In this document: piece after piece, positions 37,081 through 48,200 of the stretch | Layout: each line of letters starts with the position of its first letter | Position numbering within the stretch: the first letter of the stretch is position 1 | Position numbers and translations under genes: made by a program | Notes under the pieces: generated by a model | Told to the model about the DNA's origin: nothing | The model's input: the letters and a program-made list of their open reading frames with translations, nothing else | The model's database searches: none | Assembly: GCA_964017195.1 (NCBI GenBank) | Contig: OZ024887.1 | Location: 9,054,660 to 9,118,659 of the forward strand | Length of the DNA stretch: 64,000 bases | Reading direction: 5' to 3' | Source: Siderastrea radians | Taxonomy: Eukaryota; Cnidaria; Anthozoa; Scleractinia; Rhizangiidae

Positions 37081-40000
37081 AAAGGTCAAATTCCCCACCC
37101 ACAGGAACCTTGCATCAAATTCCCTACTCCTCAAGCAAGGAAAATACATGTAGCCAATTGTCTGAGGTATGCCTGGAGGGGGGATGGGGGGGGGGGGGTG
37201 TTCAAGATTCGAATTGATCAGCACATAACCTTAAGTTACAAATCCCACTTGTTAGGATGACTCATTATTTCTTTGAACCTCTGTTGTAACTATTAGTGGA
37301 TTTTAATGGTGTTCTAATTGGATCTGCAACCCTTTCTAATTGGGTTAGATTGACACGAGAATAGTTTTAAAGTAGAGCCAGGAGATGGAAGATCATTTTA
37401 AAACACCAACAAAAAGTGATGTCCACATAAGAGCACCCCAGGTTGACAGCAGGTCAATATGTGTTATTCCTTTCCTTATTGTTAACTGCAAAATCCAATT
37501 CCAAAACTTCATGAAATATTTTTTCTCCTTTGTTTTTCTGAAATCCTGATCTTTCCCATTGGTTTCAATTTTTGAAATACTTTCAAACTTCACCCAGATA
37601 ACTCACTTGATTGAAGTTGTTAGGCAGAAACGTTTTCAAACCTGTACAGAAATATTATCCCCAGAACTGGTCTAACAAGCAAGGAGGACTTTATCTATCC
37701 ACTGTTAAAATGTTTTATTTCTCCATTATTTACAGTCTCACAGTCTCCTCAGTTCTAGTATTTAATGAGACTTACTGAAGCTAAAGCGTAGAAAACAATA
37801 TTGAAAGTGACAAAGCCCTGGAGATCTGCAACTGTACTTGTATAAGCAAAAATGTAACACAAGGAATGGGCACAAATAAATTCAACAAATTAAAGCCAAA
37901 ACGATTATCACTGCCTCCTGCAAAGCAACACCTGGAATATGCCAGATCAAACATTAGTTTAACCAGTCCATACAAATCTGCTCTTTTCCAATTCCCTTGC
38001 ACTTCGTTATTATATCGAGGTTGCACTGTAAATATTAAAGCTTTAATAAATAAGTAAATAAAAAATAAATAAATAAATAAATAGACAAATGAGTCATTTC
38101 ACTGAACTCACAGAGATGTAAGCCATATAGAATAAATATTTGCTATCACTAGTTTTATTTAAGGCCTGAGCTCACTCCATAAGGTTTATATTTTAAGCTT
38201 AATCACAAGCCTGGTGAGCTTATGTTCTAAAAGTCTATAATTTTAAGAAGGACGGATTTGTAACGATCATTCAGAAGGACAGATTTGTAACAATGTAACG
38301 ATAAGACAAGTCATTGCCTAAAGGCTCACGAAACAAAATTGTATGTTCATTTGAGTGTATACGTCGGTAAACAATTTCACTTGAGCAACATTGAATCAAC
38401 TAGCGGTACGGAGTTCCGCAGTCGAGTACGCTCAAATCCATTACTCCTAACTTTAAAATAACAAAAAAGAAACACTGAACGGCAAAAACAAGACCTCTAA
38501 CACTTTGCCATATTCCTAAAACTCTTACGTGCAAACCTTGTCCCTTTTTCCCTCTTTTTTTCTTGAACTGAACCTCAGCTTTTTCCGTCATTTTGTTTAT
38601 CTTCACCTTGGCCATATCTCGTACCCAGATCTTCTCACTCTTTTCGCCGTAGCCGCCATTTTGAATAAATCTCCATCCTCAACCTCGTCCCCAGGGTCTT
38701 CTCGCTTTTCAATATGGCGGCGGCTCGGGAGAAGACCCTGCATGGCACACAGCGGATCACGTGATCTCCAACGAGGATGGAGACAACCTCTTCCCCAGGG
38801 TCTTCTCGCTTTTCAAAATGGCGGCGGCTCGGGAGAAGACCCTGGCACACAGCAGATCACGTGTCTCCAACGAGGATGGAGATGTCTTCAAAATGGCGGC
38901 TACGGCAAAAAGGGTGAGAAGAACTGGGCACGAGATGCTAAGGTGAAGATAAACAAAATGGCGGAAAAAGCCGAAGTTCAGTTCAAGAAAAAATAGGAAA
39001 AACAGACACGTTTTGCATGTAAGAGTCTTAGGAATACGGCAAAGTGTTAGAGGTCTTGTTTTTGCTGTTCATTGTTCTCTTTTTGTTATTTTAAAGTTAG
39101 GAGTAATGGGTTTGAGCGTACTCTACTGCGGAACTCCGTACCGCTATTGGATTCAATGTTGTTCAAGTGCAAGGGAATGGGAAAAGAGCAGTGTTCTATG
39201 GACTGATTAAACTAAGTTTTGATCTGGCATATTCCAGGTGCTGCTTTGGAGGCAGTGGTAATCATTTTGGCTTTCTTGAATTTATTTGTGCCCATTCCTT
39301 GTGCTACAGTTTTGCTTGTACAGTTGCAGATCTCTAGGCTTTGTCGCTTTCAATATTGTTTTCTACACTTTAGTTTCAGTAAGTCTCATTAAATACTAGA
39401 ACTGAGGAGATTGTGAGACTGTAAATAATGGAGAAATAAAGCATTTTAACAGTGGATAGAAAAAGCCCTCTTTGCATGTTAGACCAGTGCTAGGGATAAT
39501 ATTCCCAGGTTTGAAAAATTTTCTGCTTAACAACTTCAATCAATTGAGTTATCTGGGTGTAGTTTGAAAGTGTTTGAAAATTCTAAATCAATGGGAAAGA
39601 GAGGATTTCAGGAAAAAAAGGAGAGAAAAGATTTCATGAAGTTTTGAAATTGGAATTTGTAGTTAGGCCTTTAAGCCCCAGTAGTGACAAACAAACATCT
39701 AATTTCTCCTTACAATACCACTACTTGTTCAAACATACAGGCCCTGAGAATAAAGGAAATGATCACCAAAAATAAAATGTCTGGATGTTTATGTGAATTC
39801 TCTCAAGTAGTACCATAAGACATTTACAGAGAATAGTGAGAAGAACATGTTTGTTGATATTGGGGCTTAAAGTTAAGAACAAGGAAAGGAATATCATAAC
39901 TGACTGCTATCAACCTGGGGTGCTCTTATGTGGATATCAGTTTTTGATGGTCTCTTAAAATGATTTCCCATCTCATGTCTGTACTTTAAAACTATTCTCA

Positions 40001-40250
40001 TGTCAATCTAAGCCAAATAAAAAGGGTTTGCAGATCCAATTAGAACACCACAAAAATCCACTAAAAGTTACAACAGAGGTTCAAAGAAATAACGAGTCAT
40101 CCTAAAAAGTGGGATTTGTAACTTAAGGTTATGTGCTGATCAATTGGAATCTTCAACATCCCCCCTCCTCTCCGGGCATACCTCAAACATTTGGCTACAT
40201 GTATTTTCCTTGCCCGAGGAGTAGGGAATTTGATGCAAAGGTCCTGTGTG
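37080..40250. repeat. Palindrome of about 3 kb
   Basis: The left arm (about 37,080-38,560) is mirrored by the right arm (about 38,940-40,250). Pairs include ACATGTAGCCAATTGTCTGA with the CCAAACATTTGGCTACATGT side, the 'GGGGTGCTCTTATGTGGA' block, the CAAAGCCCTGGAGATCTGCA block, and the R1 repeat. The R2 repeat fills the centre (about 38,565-39,000), itself partly inverted. The right arm lacks about 300 bp of R1. There is no gene inside. Confidence 0.8.
38565..39000. repeat. R2 repeat, double copy at palindrome centre
   Basis: An inverted R2 half runs up to about 38,692, followed by two forward pieces each starting CCTCGTCCCCAGGGTC or CCTCTTCCCCAGGGTC. AAAATGGCGGC occurs at 38,815-38,825 and 38,890-38,900, and CACGTG at 38,858-38,863. 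These match consensus YY1-type and E-box sites as words; whether they act is unknown. Confidence 0.75.
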
Positions 40251-40254
40251 TATC

Positions 40255-40690
40255 CCTCAGTCAGTTGTACGATAATTCTATCAGTTGTGTATTACCCCGT
40301 CAGTTGTGCGTTACTTGGTCACTTGTGTAACCTTTCTGTCAGTTGCATGTTGCAAGTTGCAGTTGGAAGTTGTGCATCACTTGGTCAGTTGTGCATTTTT
40401 CTGCCAGTTCTGTGTCATTCAGTGGGTTGCATGATAACGCTGTCAGTTATGTATTACTCGGTCAGTTGTGTACTTCGATTCCCCATCAGTTGTGCATTAC
40501 TCGGTCAGTTGTGTACTTCTCTGTCAGTTGTGCATTACTCGATCAGTTGTGTATTAACCCGGTCAGTTGTCTCAGACTCGGTCAGTTGTGTTACACTCAG
40601 TCAGTTGGATGATAATTCCGTCAGTTGTTTATTGCTCCGTCAGTTGTGTATTATTCCATCACTTGTGTATTACTCCCTCAGGTGAGTTCA
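40255..40690. repeat. Degenerate minisatellite, unit about 20 bp
   Basis: About 20 units built on TCAGTTGTG(C/T)ATTACTC(C/G)G; the TCAGTTG starts are 19 to 21 bp apart (for example 40,261, 40,281, 40,300). The near-20 period makes long but repetitive open frames that are not genes. It sits at the outer edge of the large palindrome. Confidence 0.85.
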
Positions 40691-40714
40691 TTTCTCTCTT
40701 TCCCATTTCTATTT

Positions 40715-41000
40715 TTGAAGCACTTTCAAACTTCACCCAACTGCAGGTTACTCAATTGATTGAAGGTGTTAAGCAGAAAATTTTTTCAAACCTGGGAATA
40801 TTATCCTCAGAACTGTTAAACTGCTTTATTTTTCCATTGTTTACAGTCTCACAATCGCCTCAGTTCTAGTGTTTAATGTGACTCACTGAAGCTAAAGTGT
40901 AGAAAACAATATTGAAAGTGACAAAGCCCTGGAGATCTACAACTGTACAAGCAAAACTGTAGCGCAAAGAATGGGCACAGATAAATTCAACAAAGTCAAA
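40715..41000. repeat. Third copy of the palindrome-arm sequence
   Basis: It repeats in direct orientation the part of the left arm at about 37,580-37,910 (CTTTCAAACTTCACCCA, GTCTCACA, GTGACAAAGCCCTGGAGATC, GAATGGGCACA). It then passes into GAGTC-rich sequence that recurs at about 45,640-45,690. Confidence 0.75.
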
Positions 41001-41859
41001 ATGATTATCACTGCCTCCAAAGCGAGTAAATCCATTTACCGCGTCACAACCGAGCCCGAGTCAAATCCGAGTCTGAGTCAGCAGACCAAGTCACTGGTCA
41101 GCGGTATAGCTTCCCAACGTCGAACAAAGTTGGCGAGTCGATGGCGAGTGGTAAGCTAAGTGCTTTTATTGAAATCTTGTTCTTTAATTTATGAACGTGG
41201 TATAAAATAAGTTTAAAAAAGGCTGAAGAACTTTTCTTTGCATTTATTTTGTGTTGTCAACATCAATTGACAGCAGAACTGACGGTCTTTTATTTTTATT
41301 TCTGGACAGATTTCAAGGACAGAGACGTGATCAAATCTCCAGGTAAAGTCACGGAAAGACAGGATAGTTTTTGTATTCTTTTTCCTGTTGTAACCAGCAA
41401 AATAATGTTTGTCCTTGATCCTTGTACTGTCTTTTATCAGACTCCTGATTTAACAGCTCAAATTCAGTGCTAGACGTGATAGATTTGATCTCAGGGCTCC
41501 CCGGGGATTTGACTGTCAACAGGATTGACACGTTGTTAATGACATTGGCTCTACGTTTTTTTATTTTAAAAGTAGTCGAGACAAATGCAGAACGAGCACA
41601 TGATTTTCCTTTTTCCCTCTCCTTCCCCCGAAACAAGTTTGAAGAGAAGGTCTGACGATATCATCAGACTTCTTGTGTCGGGCAGAGGGGGTACGCGGTA
41701 GAATTGTTCCGTAACGAATTTTCATTCATTAGAAGAATCTTAACAGTTCTGTCCAAGATGTATGCATTAATATGAGGGCACTGGTTTATGAGCTCATCCA
41801 ACGTTGTGTCACTCTCTTGGAGTGCATGATGTTGAACTCAAATAATTTTTGTTTCTAGT

Positions 41860-42033
41860 GACGGTAGTGATGAAGATTTATTGGAGTCAATTTTCACGGT
41901 TACAACAAAATGTGCCAAAAGATGCCCCACCGGCAAGCAGCGAGCCATTGCACGCATACTGTATAAACTCTATTCTTTCAATTTTGGGGTATCTCACAAT
42001 ACATGTGCTAGTATCTCCGAAGACGATAAATAA
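41860..42033 (+). other. Candidate terminal exon, unrecognised
   Basis: After a TTTGTTTCTAG acceptor a 57-codon frame runs to TAA: it starts DGSDEDLLESIF and includes KCAKRCPTGKQRAIAR. AATAAA-like signals follow at about 42,027 and 42,068. An upstream piece with a clean acceptor and donor (about 41,315-41,341, DFKDRDVIKSPG) could precede it, but its phase does not join the frame ending at a GTAAGC donor near 41,154. No family was recognised. It could be a fragment of an unknown gene or chance. Confidence 0.25.
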
Positions 42034-42039
42034 ATGAAT

Positions 42040-43420
42040 AACTAACAAATTTATGTATCTTGAATGAAATAAATTGAGAAAATATTTGCAGAATATTTAA
42101 GTTGTAATCTGAAAATTGTGTAGTTTGTTGACAGCGGTACACAGTAAAATGGTATCTTTATGGGTCAAAAGCCCATTTAATTATAGAAAGAATAATTTAG
42201 TCTTTCTATCTGGGCCAAAGAACATGTTCGCATACCGGATTCTGCTTCCATTTTTTGTTTTCCTTCCACCATTGGCAGCCACAGTCCATGCAGGATGTAT
42301 GATTTAAATTTCATTTATCAATAACTTTAATAGTTGCTGAAATTATTTATTTTGATATTAGATAGATGATGTTAAGAATTCATTTTGTTTCGTTTTATTG
42401 CTGAAATATATAAATTTTAATTTTAATTTCTTAGCAGACAAGGGTACAAAGAGGCCATATACAGTGCACAGAGAAAGAGAAAGGAGAAAAGGAGAAAGGG
42501 AAAAGAAAGAGAATAAATGGCTGTACATTTGTAAAAATAATACTATGAAGAAAATAAAACTTGTTTTTCATCATTTTCATTAATTATCTAATAAGCTTGT
42601 AAAATAACATGCATTGTACCACGACCTACACTGACCAACTAAAAATAAAATGTTACAGCAATCATTGACCGTTCTACAATCAATCTCCACATTGAGATAT
42701 GGAAAGTTTCTCCATTTTCAGGGTTATGACAAGTAGGTGGGATCAAGGATAATAGAGGTGTAATAGACTCTTCTTCTATTTGGAACCCCAGTAGAACAAA
42801 AAGCTTTGTTTTGCCCGGCTAAGCTCGTGCTCTACTCTGGCAAGGCAAACTGAATCTTTTGTTTTTACTCAAATTCATTGGTTCCAAGGGAGAGGCCATG
42901 GGATCAGAATTAGCACTATAATATTCTACCTTGGGTATTGTTCTTCATGATATGGTAATAAGGTATGGGGAATCGCTCTGGCCTGGGACAAGGCTAACAC
43001 CAGGCAAAAGTAGAAGCGGACAGGATCAAGTCCGACTTACTCGTCCAGTGGGAGGGTGGGTCGCCAACCTCTTCACTTTCGCGGCCTGGGAGAGTGATGC
43101 GGTGGAACACGGTTATATTCTTTTACTGTAAATTGTAAATTGTAATCGTAAATTTATGATTATATTGGTCAGCGCGCTTAGCTGTTCTCGATACTGCCTT
43201 ATGACAGACCAGCTATTCCACAGGCGTGCCACTCCAACAACTGAAACAAATATTGCAAATGAAACATAACATGTTTTAAGAATCCCAACTGGCGGGAGGC
43301 AAACCAGTTGGCTCCAAGCGCAGCCGAAGGATTTATAGCTCGGGGCTGCCTTGAGACAAATCCAGTCTCATTTGCATAATCCCCAGGGTATAACTACCAA
43401 CGCAAACTGAGATTGCATAG
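42040..43420. other. Stretch with no recognised gene
   Basis: AT-rich DNA with a short lysine/arginine-rich open frame at about 42,440-42,580 after a CTTAG acceptor-like site. Nothing in it resembles a known family. Confidence 0.4.
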
Positions 43421-43424
43421 TTAA

Positions 43425-44880
43425 CCGGCCGTCGCTGTTTATAAAATGGGCACGGTCTTGTGGTGATGGTCAGTTGGCTTAACATACGAACAAAGTGCTG
43501 TAAAGCTTGTGGTACGGGTACTCAAGAGCGGTACTGTCTTATATAAGACGCATGCGCATATTAGTCTGCTGAATGTTACCTTCGTGTGTTCTTGCCTTTT
43601 AATTTACAGTATTTAAGATATTTAAGATATGAACGGCGAAGGGTTGTTAAGTTTGGGGTTTTTGTCTTTGTCTTGAATAACGCATGCACAATCGAGTAAA
43701 GCAGCTAATAGGATTGAATGCGAAATTGGCTGTGTTGTCTGATCTAGTTAGTGGTTATGGTGAAAAGTTTTTTAGCGCAGGACTTTTTTTATTGGGATTG
43801 ACATTTTGAGGGATGTAAAAATGTGGGAGTCAGAAGGATTTGTGAATGTCAGGAGCATATCACGCTTCTGTGAATGTGATTTGCTTTGAAAGTTGCGTTT
43901 TGTATAGGAGCGGTGTAATATTGTGCTGCGTGAGAGGCGGTTTCCTTTGGCGTTTTATGGGGGGGGGGGTGGTTTGCGAAGTGGATTGTAAGGTTTCTGA
44001 TTGGCTAACTTGTATTTCGCAGCGGACAAAAAGGACAGTTGCGTTTTGCCGGCGTGGGCTAGGAAGAGAAGGAATTGGTACTAGTATGATGATGCAATAT
44101 TAGTGGATTGCACCATCAGTACATGATAGTTCTTGTGAACGGAGAGAGATGAGTGTTTATTTGAGGAGAGAAATTGATACCAAGGAATCGTCATTAATAA
44201 GGAGATCAATTAATAAGGTAGGAGTCTTTTTGCATTGAAAGAACGAAAATATTTGAATATTATCGACGGATTTGTGTGGTTTGCGTGTGGTGTTCGCTAA
44301 AGGCTACGAGCAGTCTCTCTTTCAGAGATAGTGAAGGAAAAGAAAAACAAGCGAGTGAGCGCGAAATCGATTGCGGCTCGACAGGCGCGTTAGCTTTCAA
44401 AGACGTGGGCGACTTTCGTCCCTGCTCGCTTGTTTACTTTTGCAACGGGATTCCCGGGTTAGCAAACCGGATTTTGAACATCACGTCATGAGATTTGCCT
44501 TGACGTACCCCATACTCTGACGATCTGCTCGAGCTCGTGTTTATCAAGCGTTATATTTTGATTCTACTGCTATGTTCACTGTTTGCATTTAAGGTCTAGG
44601 CACAACAGTAAATACTTCGTCGTCCCTGTGTGAGCATTCTCAGTTGTGGACGAATTTATATCGACATTCAACGTTTGAGTGAATTTGCGTTTTTCAGCAC
44701 AAATAAAAGCGATAAGAAAGATAAGCTGAGTCATCAGAGTTTAAACATAACGTCATCCAGTAACGCTATAGTCAAAATATTGTGTCACACAATCACACTT
44801 TTCGTCACGCCCGTTCATATAAATAGAGGAGCGCGCTAACATTTGTGAAAACTAGGGGTGGGGAGGGTCAGACTGGCCGG
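43425..44880. mobile_element. TTAA-flanked non-autonomous DNA transposon
   Basis: The 1,456-bp unit is bordered on both sides by TTAA (43,421-43,424 and 44,881-44,884), with short inverted termini CCGGCC...GGCCGG. TTAA target choice is typical of piggyBac and Kolobok elements. It encodes no transposase. A partial inverted copy lies at 33,780-35,055. The superfamily cannot be decided from the short termini. Confidence 0.65.
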
Positions 44881-45744
44881 TTAAAATGCCCAGTGGGCTT
44901 TCTTGTTTCTCGAGAATCAGGCTGTACCATTTTAGAGGGATCAGGGGTCAAAATTTGTCACACACACACACACCTGAGATAAAAAATATATATCAAAATT
45001 ATACCTTGAGTTGTAGTATGTTTGACAGACAAATCAAACACAACATACATAGACCATTTAGCCCAGGTGAAAAGATCAGTTACAAGAAGATTAAAAAAGT
45101 CTAATTTCCTTGGCAGTACGAGGAGGACAGAAGGCAATTGATGTGATTTTCAAACTTGGTATTTTAAAAATAACAGCTCGTGTGACAGCGATTTAAAACT
45201 TGTGATTGCGCGAACTAGAAACCCGTCATGTGGGACACTGCGAAATCAAAACGACATTCTAATTTATAACCTGTTGGATACTGCAAAAAAGCTAAATCAT
45301 ACCTGCCAGGAATTGGTGAGAAAGGCATTAAAAAGAATCTGCTTTCGTGCAAAAATCGCCCGGCCGGTAGGAATCCCTGCAAACCAGGTGTAAATCAGCT
45401 GGTATTGAGGCCTCACATTCTTGGACGATCGATGGCTTTTCACACTTCAGCTGTCTAAAAACAATTTTAGCAACATATCTTTGCATTACCGCCGTATTCC
45501 CACTTGTAAGGCCTCCTAATCCTCAGACAGATCTGACAGACAAACATGTATCCAAAATGGCGATCAGCAAGATGGTTGTATGGTTCCCAGTGTCGCTCCC
45601 AGTATTTTCTTCATTTACAAACCGCTGACCGATGGCTCGGTCAAATTTGACTCGGACTCGGATTTCACTCGGACTTGGACTTGACTCGGTCAACCGATGA
45701 ACTCCCTGCAAAGCAGCACCTGCAATATGCCAGATCAAAAATTA

Positions 45745-46175
45745 ATGAGTCATTTCCACTGAACTCACAGAGATGTAAGCCATGTAGAATAAATATTTTG
45801 TAGTGCTAGTTTTATTTAAGGCCTAAGCTCACTCCATAAAAATTATATTTTAAGCTTAAGCTGAGCCTGATGTATTTTAAAAGTCTAAAGCTAAAGCATA
45901 TATTTTTAAGAAGGACGGATTTATAACAATATTTAAGAAGGACGGATTTGTAGCAATGTAACGATAAGACAATTTATTGCCTAAAGCCTCATGAATCAAA
46001 AATATAATATGTTCATTTGAGCAACATTGAATCAACTAGCGGTACGGAGTTCGGCAATCGAGTACGCTCAAACCCATTATTCTTAACTTTAAAGTAGCAA
46101 AAAAGACACAATGAACAGCAAAAACAAGACCTCTAACACTTTGCCGTATTCCTAAGATTCTTACATGCAAAACGT
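45745..46175 (-). repeat. R1 repeat, inverted copy
   Basis: Inverted relative to 35,250-35,700; markers are AATGAGTCATTTC, AAGGCCTAAGCTCACTCCAT, TAGCGGTACGGAGTTC and CACTTTGCCGTATTCCTA. Confidence 0.8.
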
Positions 46176-46195
46176 GTCTGTTTTTCCTATTTTTT

Positions 46196-46402
46196 CTTGA
46201 ACTGAACTTCAGCTTTTTCCGCCATTTTGTTTATCTTCACCTTAGCATCTCGTACCCAGTTCTTCTCACCCTTTTCGCCGTAGCCGCTATTTTGAATACA
46301 TCTCCATCCTCGTTGGAGACACGTGATCTGCTGTGTGCCAGGGTCTTCTCCCGAGCGGCCGCCATTTTGAAAAGCGAGAAGACCCTGGGGACGAGGTTGG
46401 TA
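46196..46402 (-). repeat. R2 repeat, inverted copy
   Basis: It reads inward from TTCTTGAACTGAACTTCAGC to GACCCTGGGGACGAGGTTG, the reverse of the copy at 27,106. The element directly follows the inverted R1 copy, so R1 and R2 travel together here, as at 38.1-38.7 kb. Confidence 0.8.
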
Positions 46403-46936
46403 CGCATTCTCTTTTCCCTTTCCTGTGTCACGTTATTCAGTATCTTGGGCGTTACCTTGACAAGTTTCGATTTGTGATTTTTAGCCAATGACGTCACGTT
46501 AGTGACGTCACATGGCTACTGCTGTAACCTAAAAAATCGACGATGTCCGCGACGTCCGCGATGTCCGCCATGTCTGTCTTTGTTTGTGAGGCCGGGGCGG
46601 GGGGTATTCTGGGAGATGTTGGGAGGTGTTGTGCCACCGGGACACTGAAACCGGGCCCTTGCCTCAACAGCGGCACATACCCATACAGCTAATATTATGG
46701 GAGTAAGACCCCCGGGCTTTGAAGTGTTTTGCATTCGCAAATGTGGATCTACTTCGAATGCCTGTTTTGTGTAAGTGAGGTCGGGCAGGATTTTATTCGC
46801 GTTATAGTCCTGTGTTTACTTAGCTGAAGTACAAACTTCCACAGCAGCAAACACAAGACAGACTTGCCAATTTGAGATGTTGTATGAACAGAACGTGGAA
46901 ATTAACGTTACTTCGATCCCTAATTAACAGTGAAAG

Positions 46937-48191
46937 CAACCTCGTTCCCAGGGTCCTCTCTCTTCCTCCCTCGAGAAAGTACCCTGGTTTCGGCTGGTCA
47001 CGTGTCTCCCTTAAGCAAACAGCTCCCCACCAGGGTGGACTCGCTTTTCTTCAAGAAGCGAAGGGAAAAGCGAATGCAAATCTTTTCAAACAGGCACGAA
47101 GACAGAGGAATGGAAGTCATCAGCTCACTTTTTTTTCAAAGACAGAGATGCTGAAAAAATCTACAGACTACTATCTGCGGCGTTTCAGAAGCACAAATAA
47201 TGCAGATTTCCCATCAACAAAATATTTTACGGTAGGCTTGATCTGTTTTGAATTTGCCGAAGGCGTTTGATAAGAAGCTGCTCGTATTGCCCGAACAAAA
47301 TGTCACACACTCATTTGTTTGCTATGTATTTCATTTATTGGCCTAATAATGCAAGTAAATTCCGATAATAAAAGCCCACGCTGCACTTGTGTATTTTTAT
47401 CTGCAAGCTTCAATGTAATGGTATAATCCTGCAGACCAGAGTACAACCTTCTTGTCAACAAAGCTCTTAATTATAATTATAAATGTTATTTAGTTTAGCA
47501 CATTTTTCATTTTGTCATGTCACTCTTTTGTGGAGAAAAAAGTTACTAGGTTTTTTTCGGTCAACCGGCGGTGTGAGAGCAATTTCGCTTACTCGACAGG
47601 AATAAAACAAATTACCTTCAAGTTCTTACAAGAACGGTGGTTTCAGTCGGTTGGCGCGGCGTATTTAACCTGATTTTACCATCGCGCCGTTTGTCTGTCT
47701 TGTGTACGGTTGCCGAAAATTCTGCTGCTCCTTGGAGATGCCAAAAATAAATTAGTCCTTCCTAATCCATTTCATTTCGAGCTCCGTAAAGCATAAAGCC
47801 GACGGCTCTCCTTGTTGTAAATTTGTTATGTTGTGACTCGTGCCGGCTTCCGTTGACTTTGGCGATGGTTAGCGATAGTGTTTTGAAATTCAGAGACTTG
47901 TAAACGTGTTTTTCTGAGTCGAAAATAACATGGACCACTTCGATGTCGAACGATCGTATGTAATGAAGAAATACTTGTCTATAGAAGGAGTTCTTATCAC
48001 CACACATATTTCTGAAAAAGCTTACATCACCTCCGGTACTTTCCACCCTAGTGACAATCTTACACTTTGCTACCCCTCCCCTGTAGCATAGCACATTCTT
48101 GTTAGCACCCAGATTTTGGGTGCCACGTGACCAGCCGAAACCAGGGTACTTTCTCGAGGGAGGAAGAGAGAGGACCCTGGGAACGAGGTTG
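46937..48191. mobile_element. 1,255-bp element, 68-bp perfect TIRs, 9-bp target duplication
   Basis: The left terminus 46,937-47,004 and right terminus 48,124-48,191 are exact inverted copies over 68 bp by eye, starting CAACCTCGTTCCCAGGGTCC. They are flanked by the 9-bp direct repeat CAGTGAAAG at 46,928-46,936 and 48,192-48,200. A 9-bp duplication is typical of Mutator-like (MULE) elements. A 110-codon minus-strand frame (47,762-48,094) inside is not recognised as a transposase, so the element is probably non-autonomous. The first bases match the R2 repeat terminus. Confidence 0.9.
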
Positions 48192-48200
48192 CAGTGAAAG

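Noticed and set aside
40191..40685. A 164-codon open frame
   Set aside because: It is a translation of the 20-bp minisatellite; its residues repeat with the DNA period.
40255..40690. Spaced repeats resembling a CRISPR array
   Set aside because: Units are contiguous 20-bp minisatellite repeats without conserved repeat/unique spacer alternation, in animal DNA.
41010..41341. Two-exon gene leading into 41,860
   Set aside because: The donor near 41,154 ends in phase 0 while the exon at about 41,315 needs phase 1, giving a stop; only the terminal frame is kept as a low-confidence candidate.
46872..47270. A 132-codon frame across the left end of the 9-bp-TSD element
   Set aside because: It crosses the insertion boundary and has no family resemblance.
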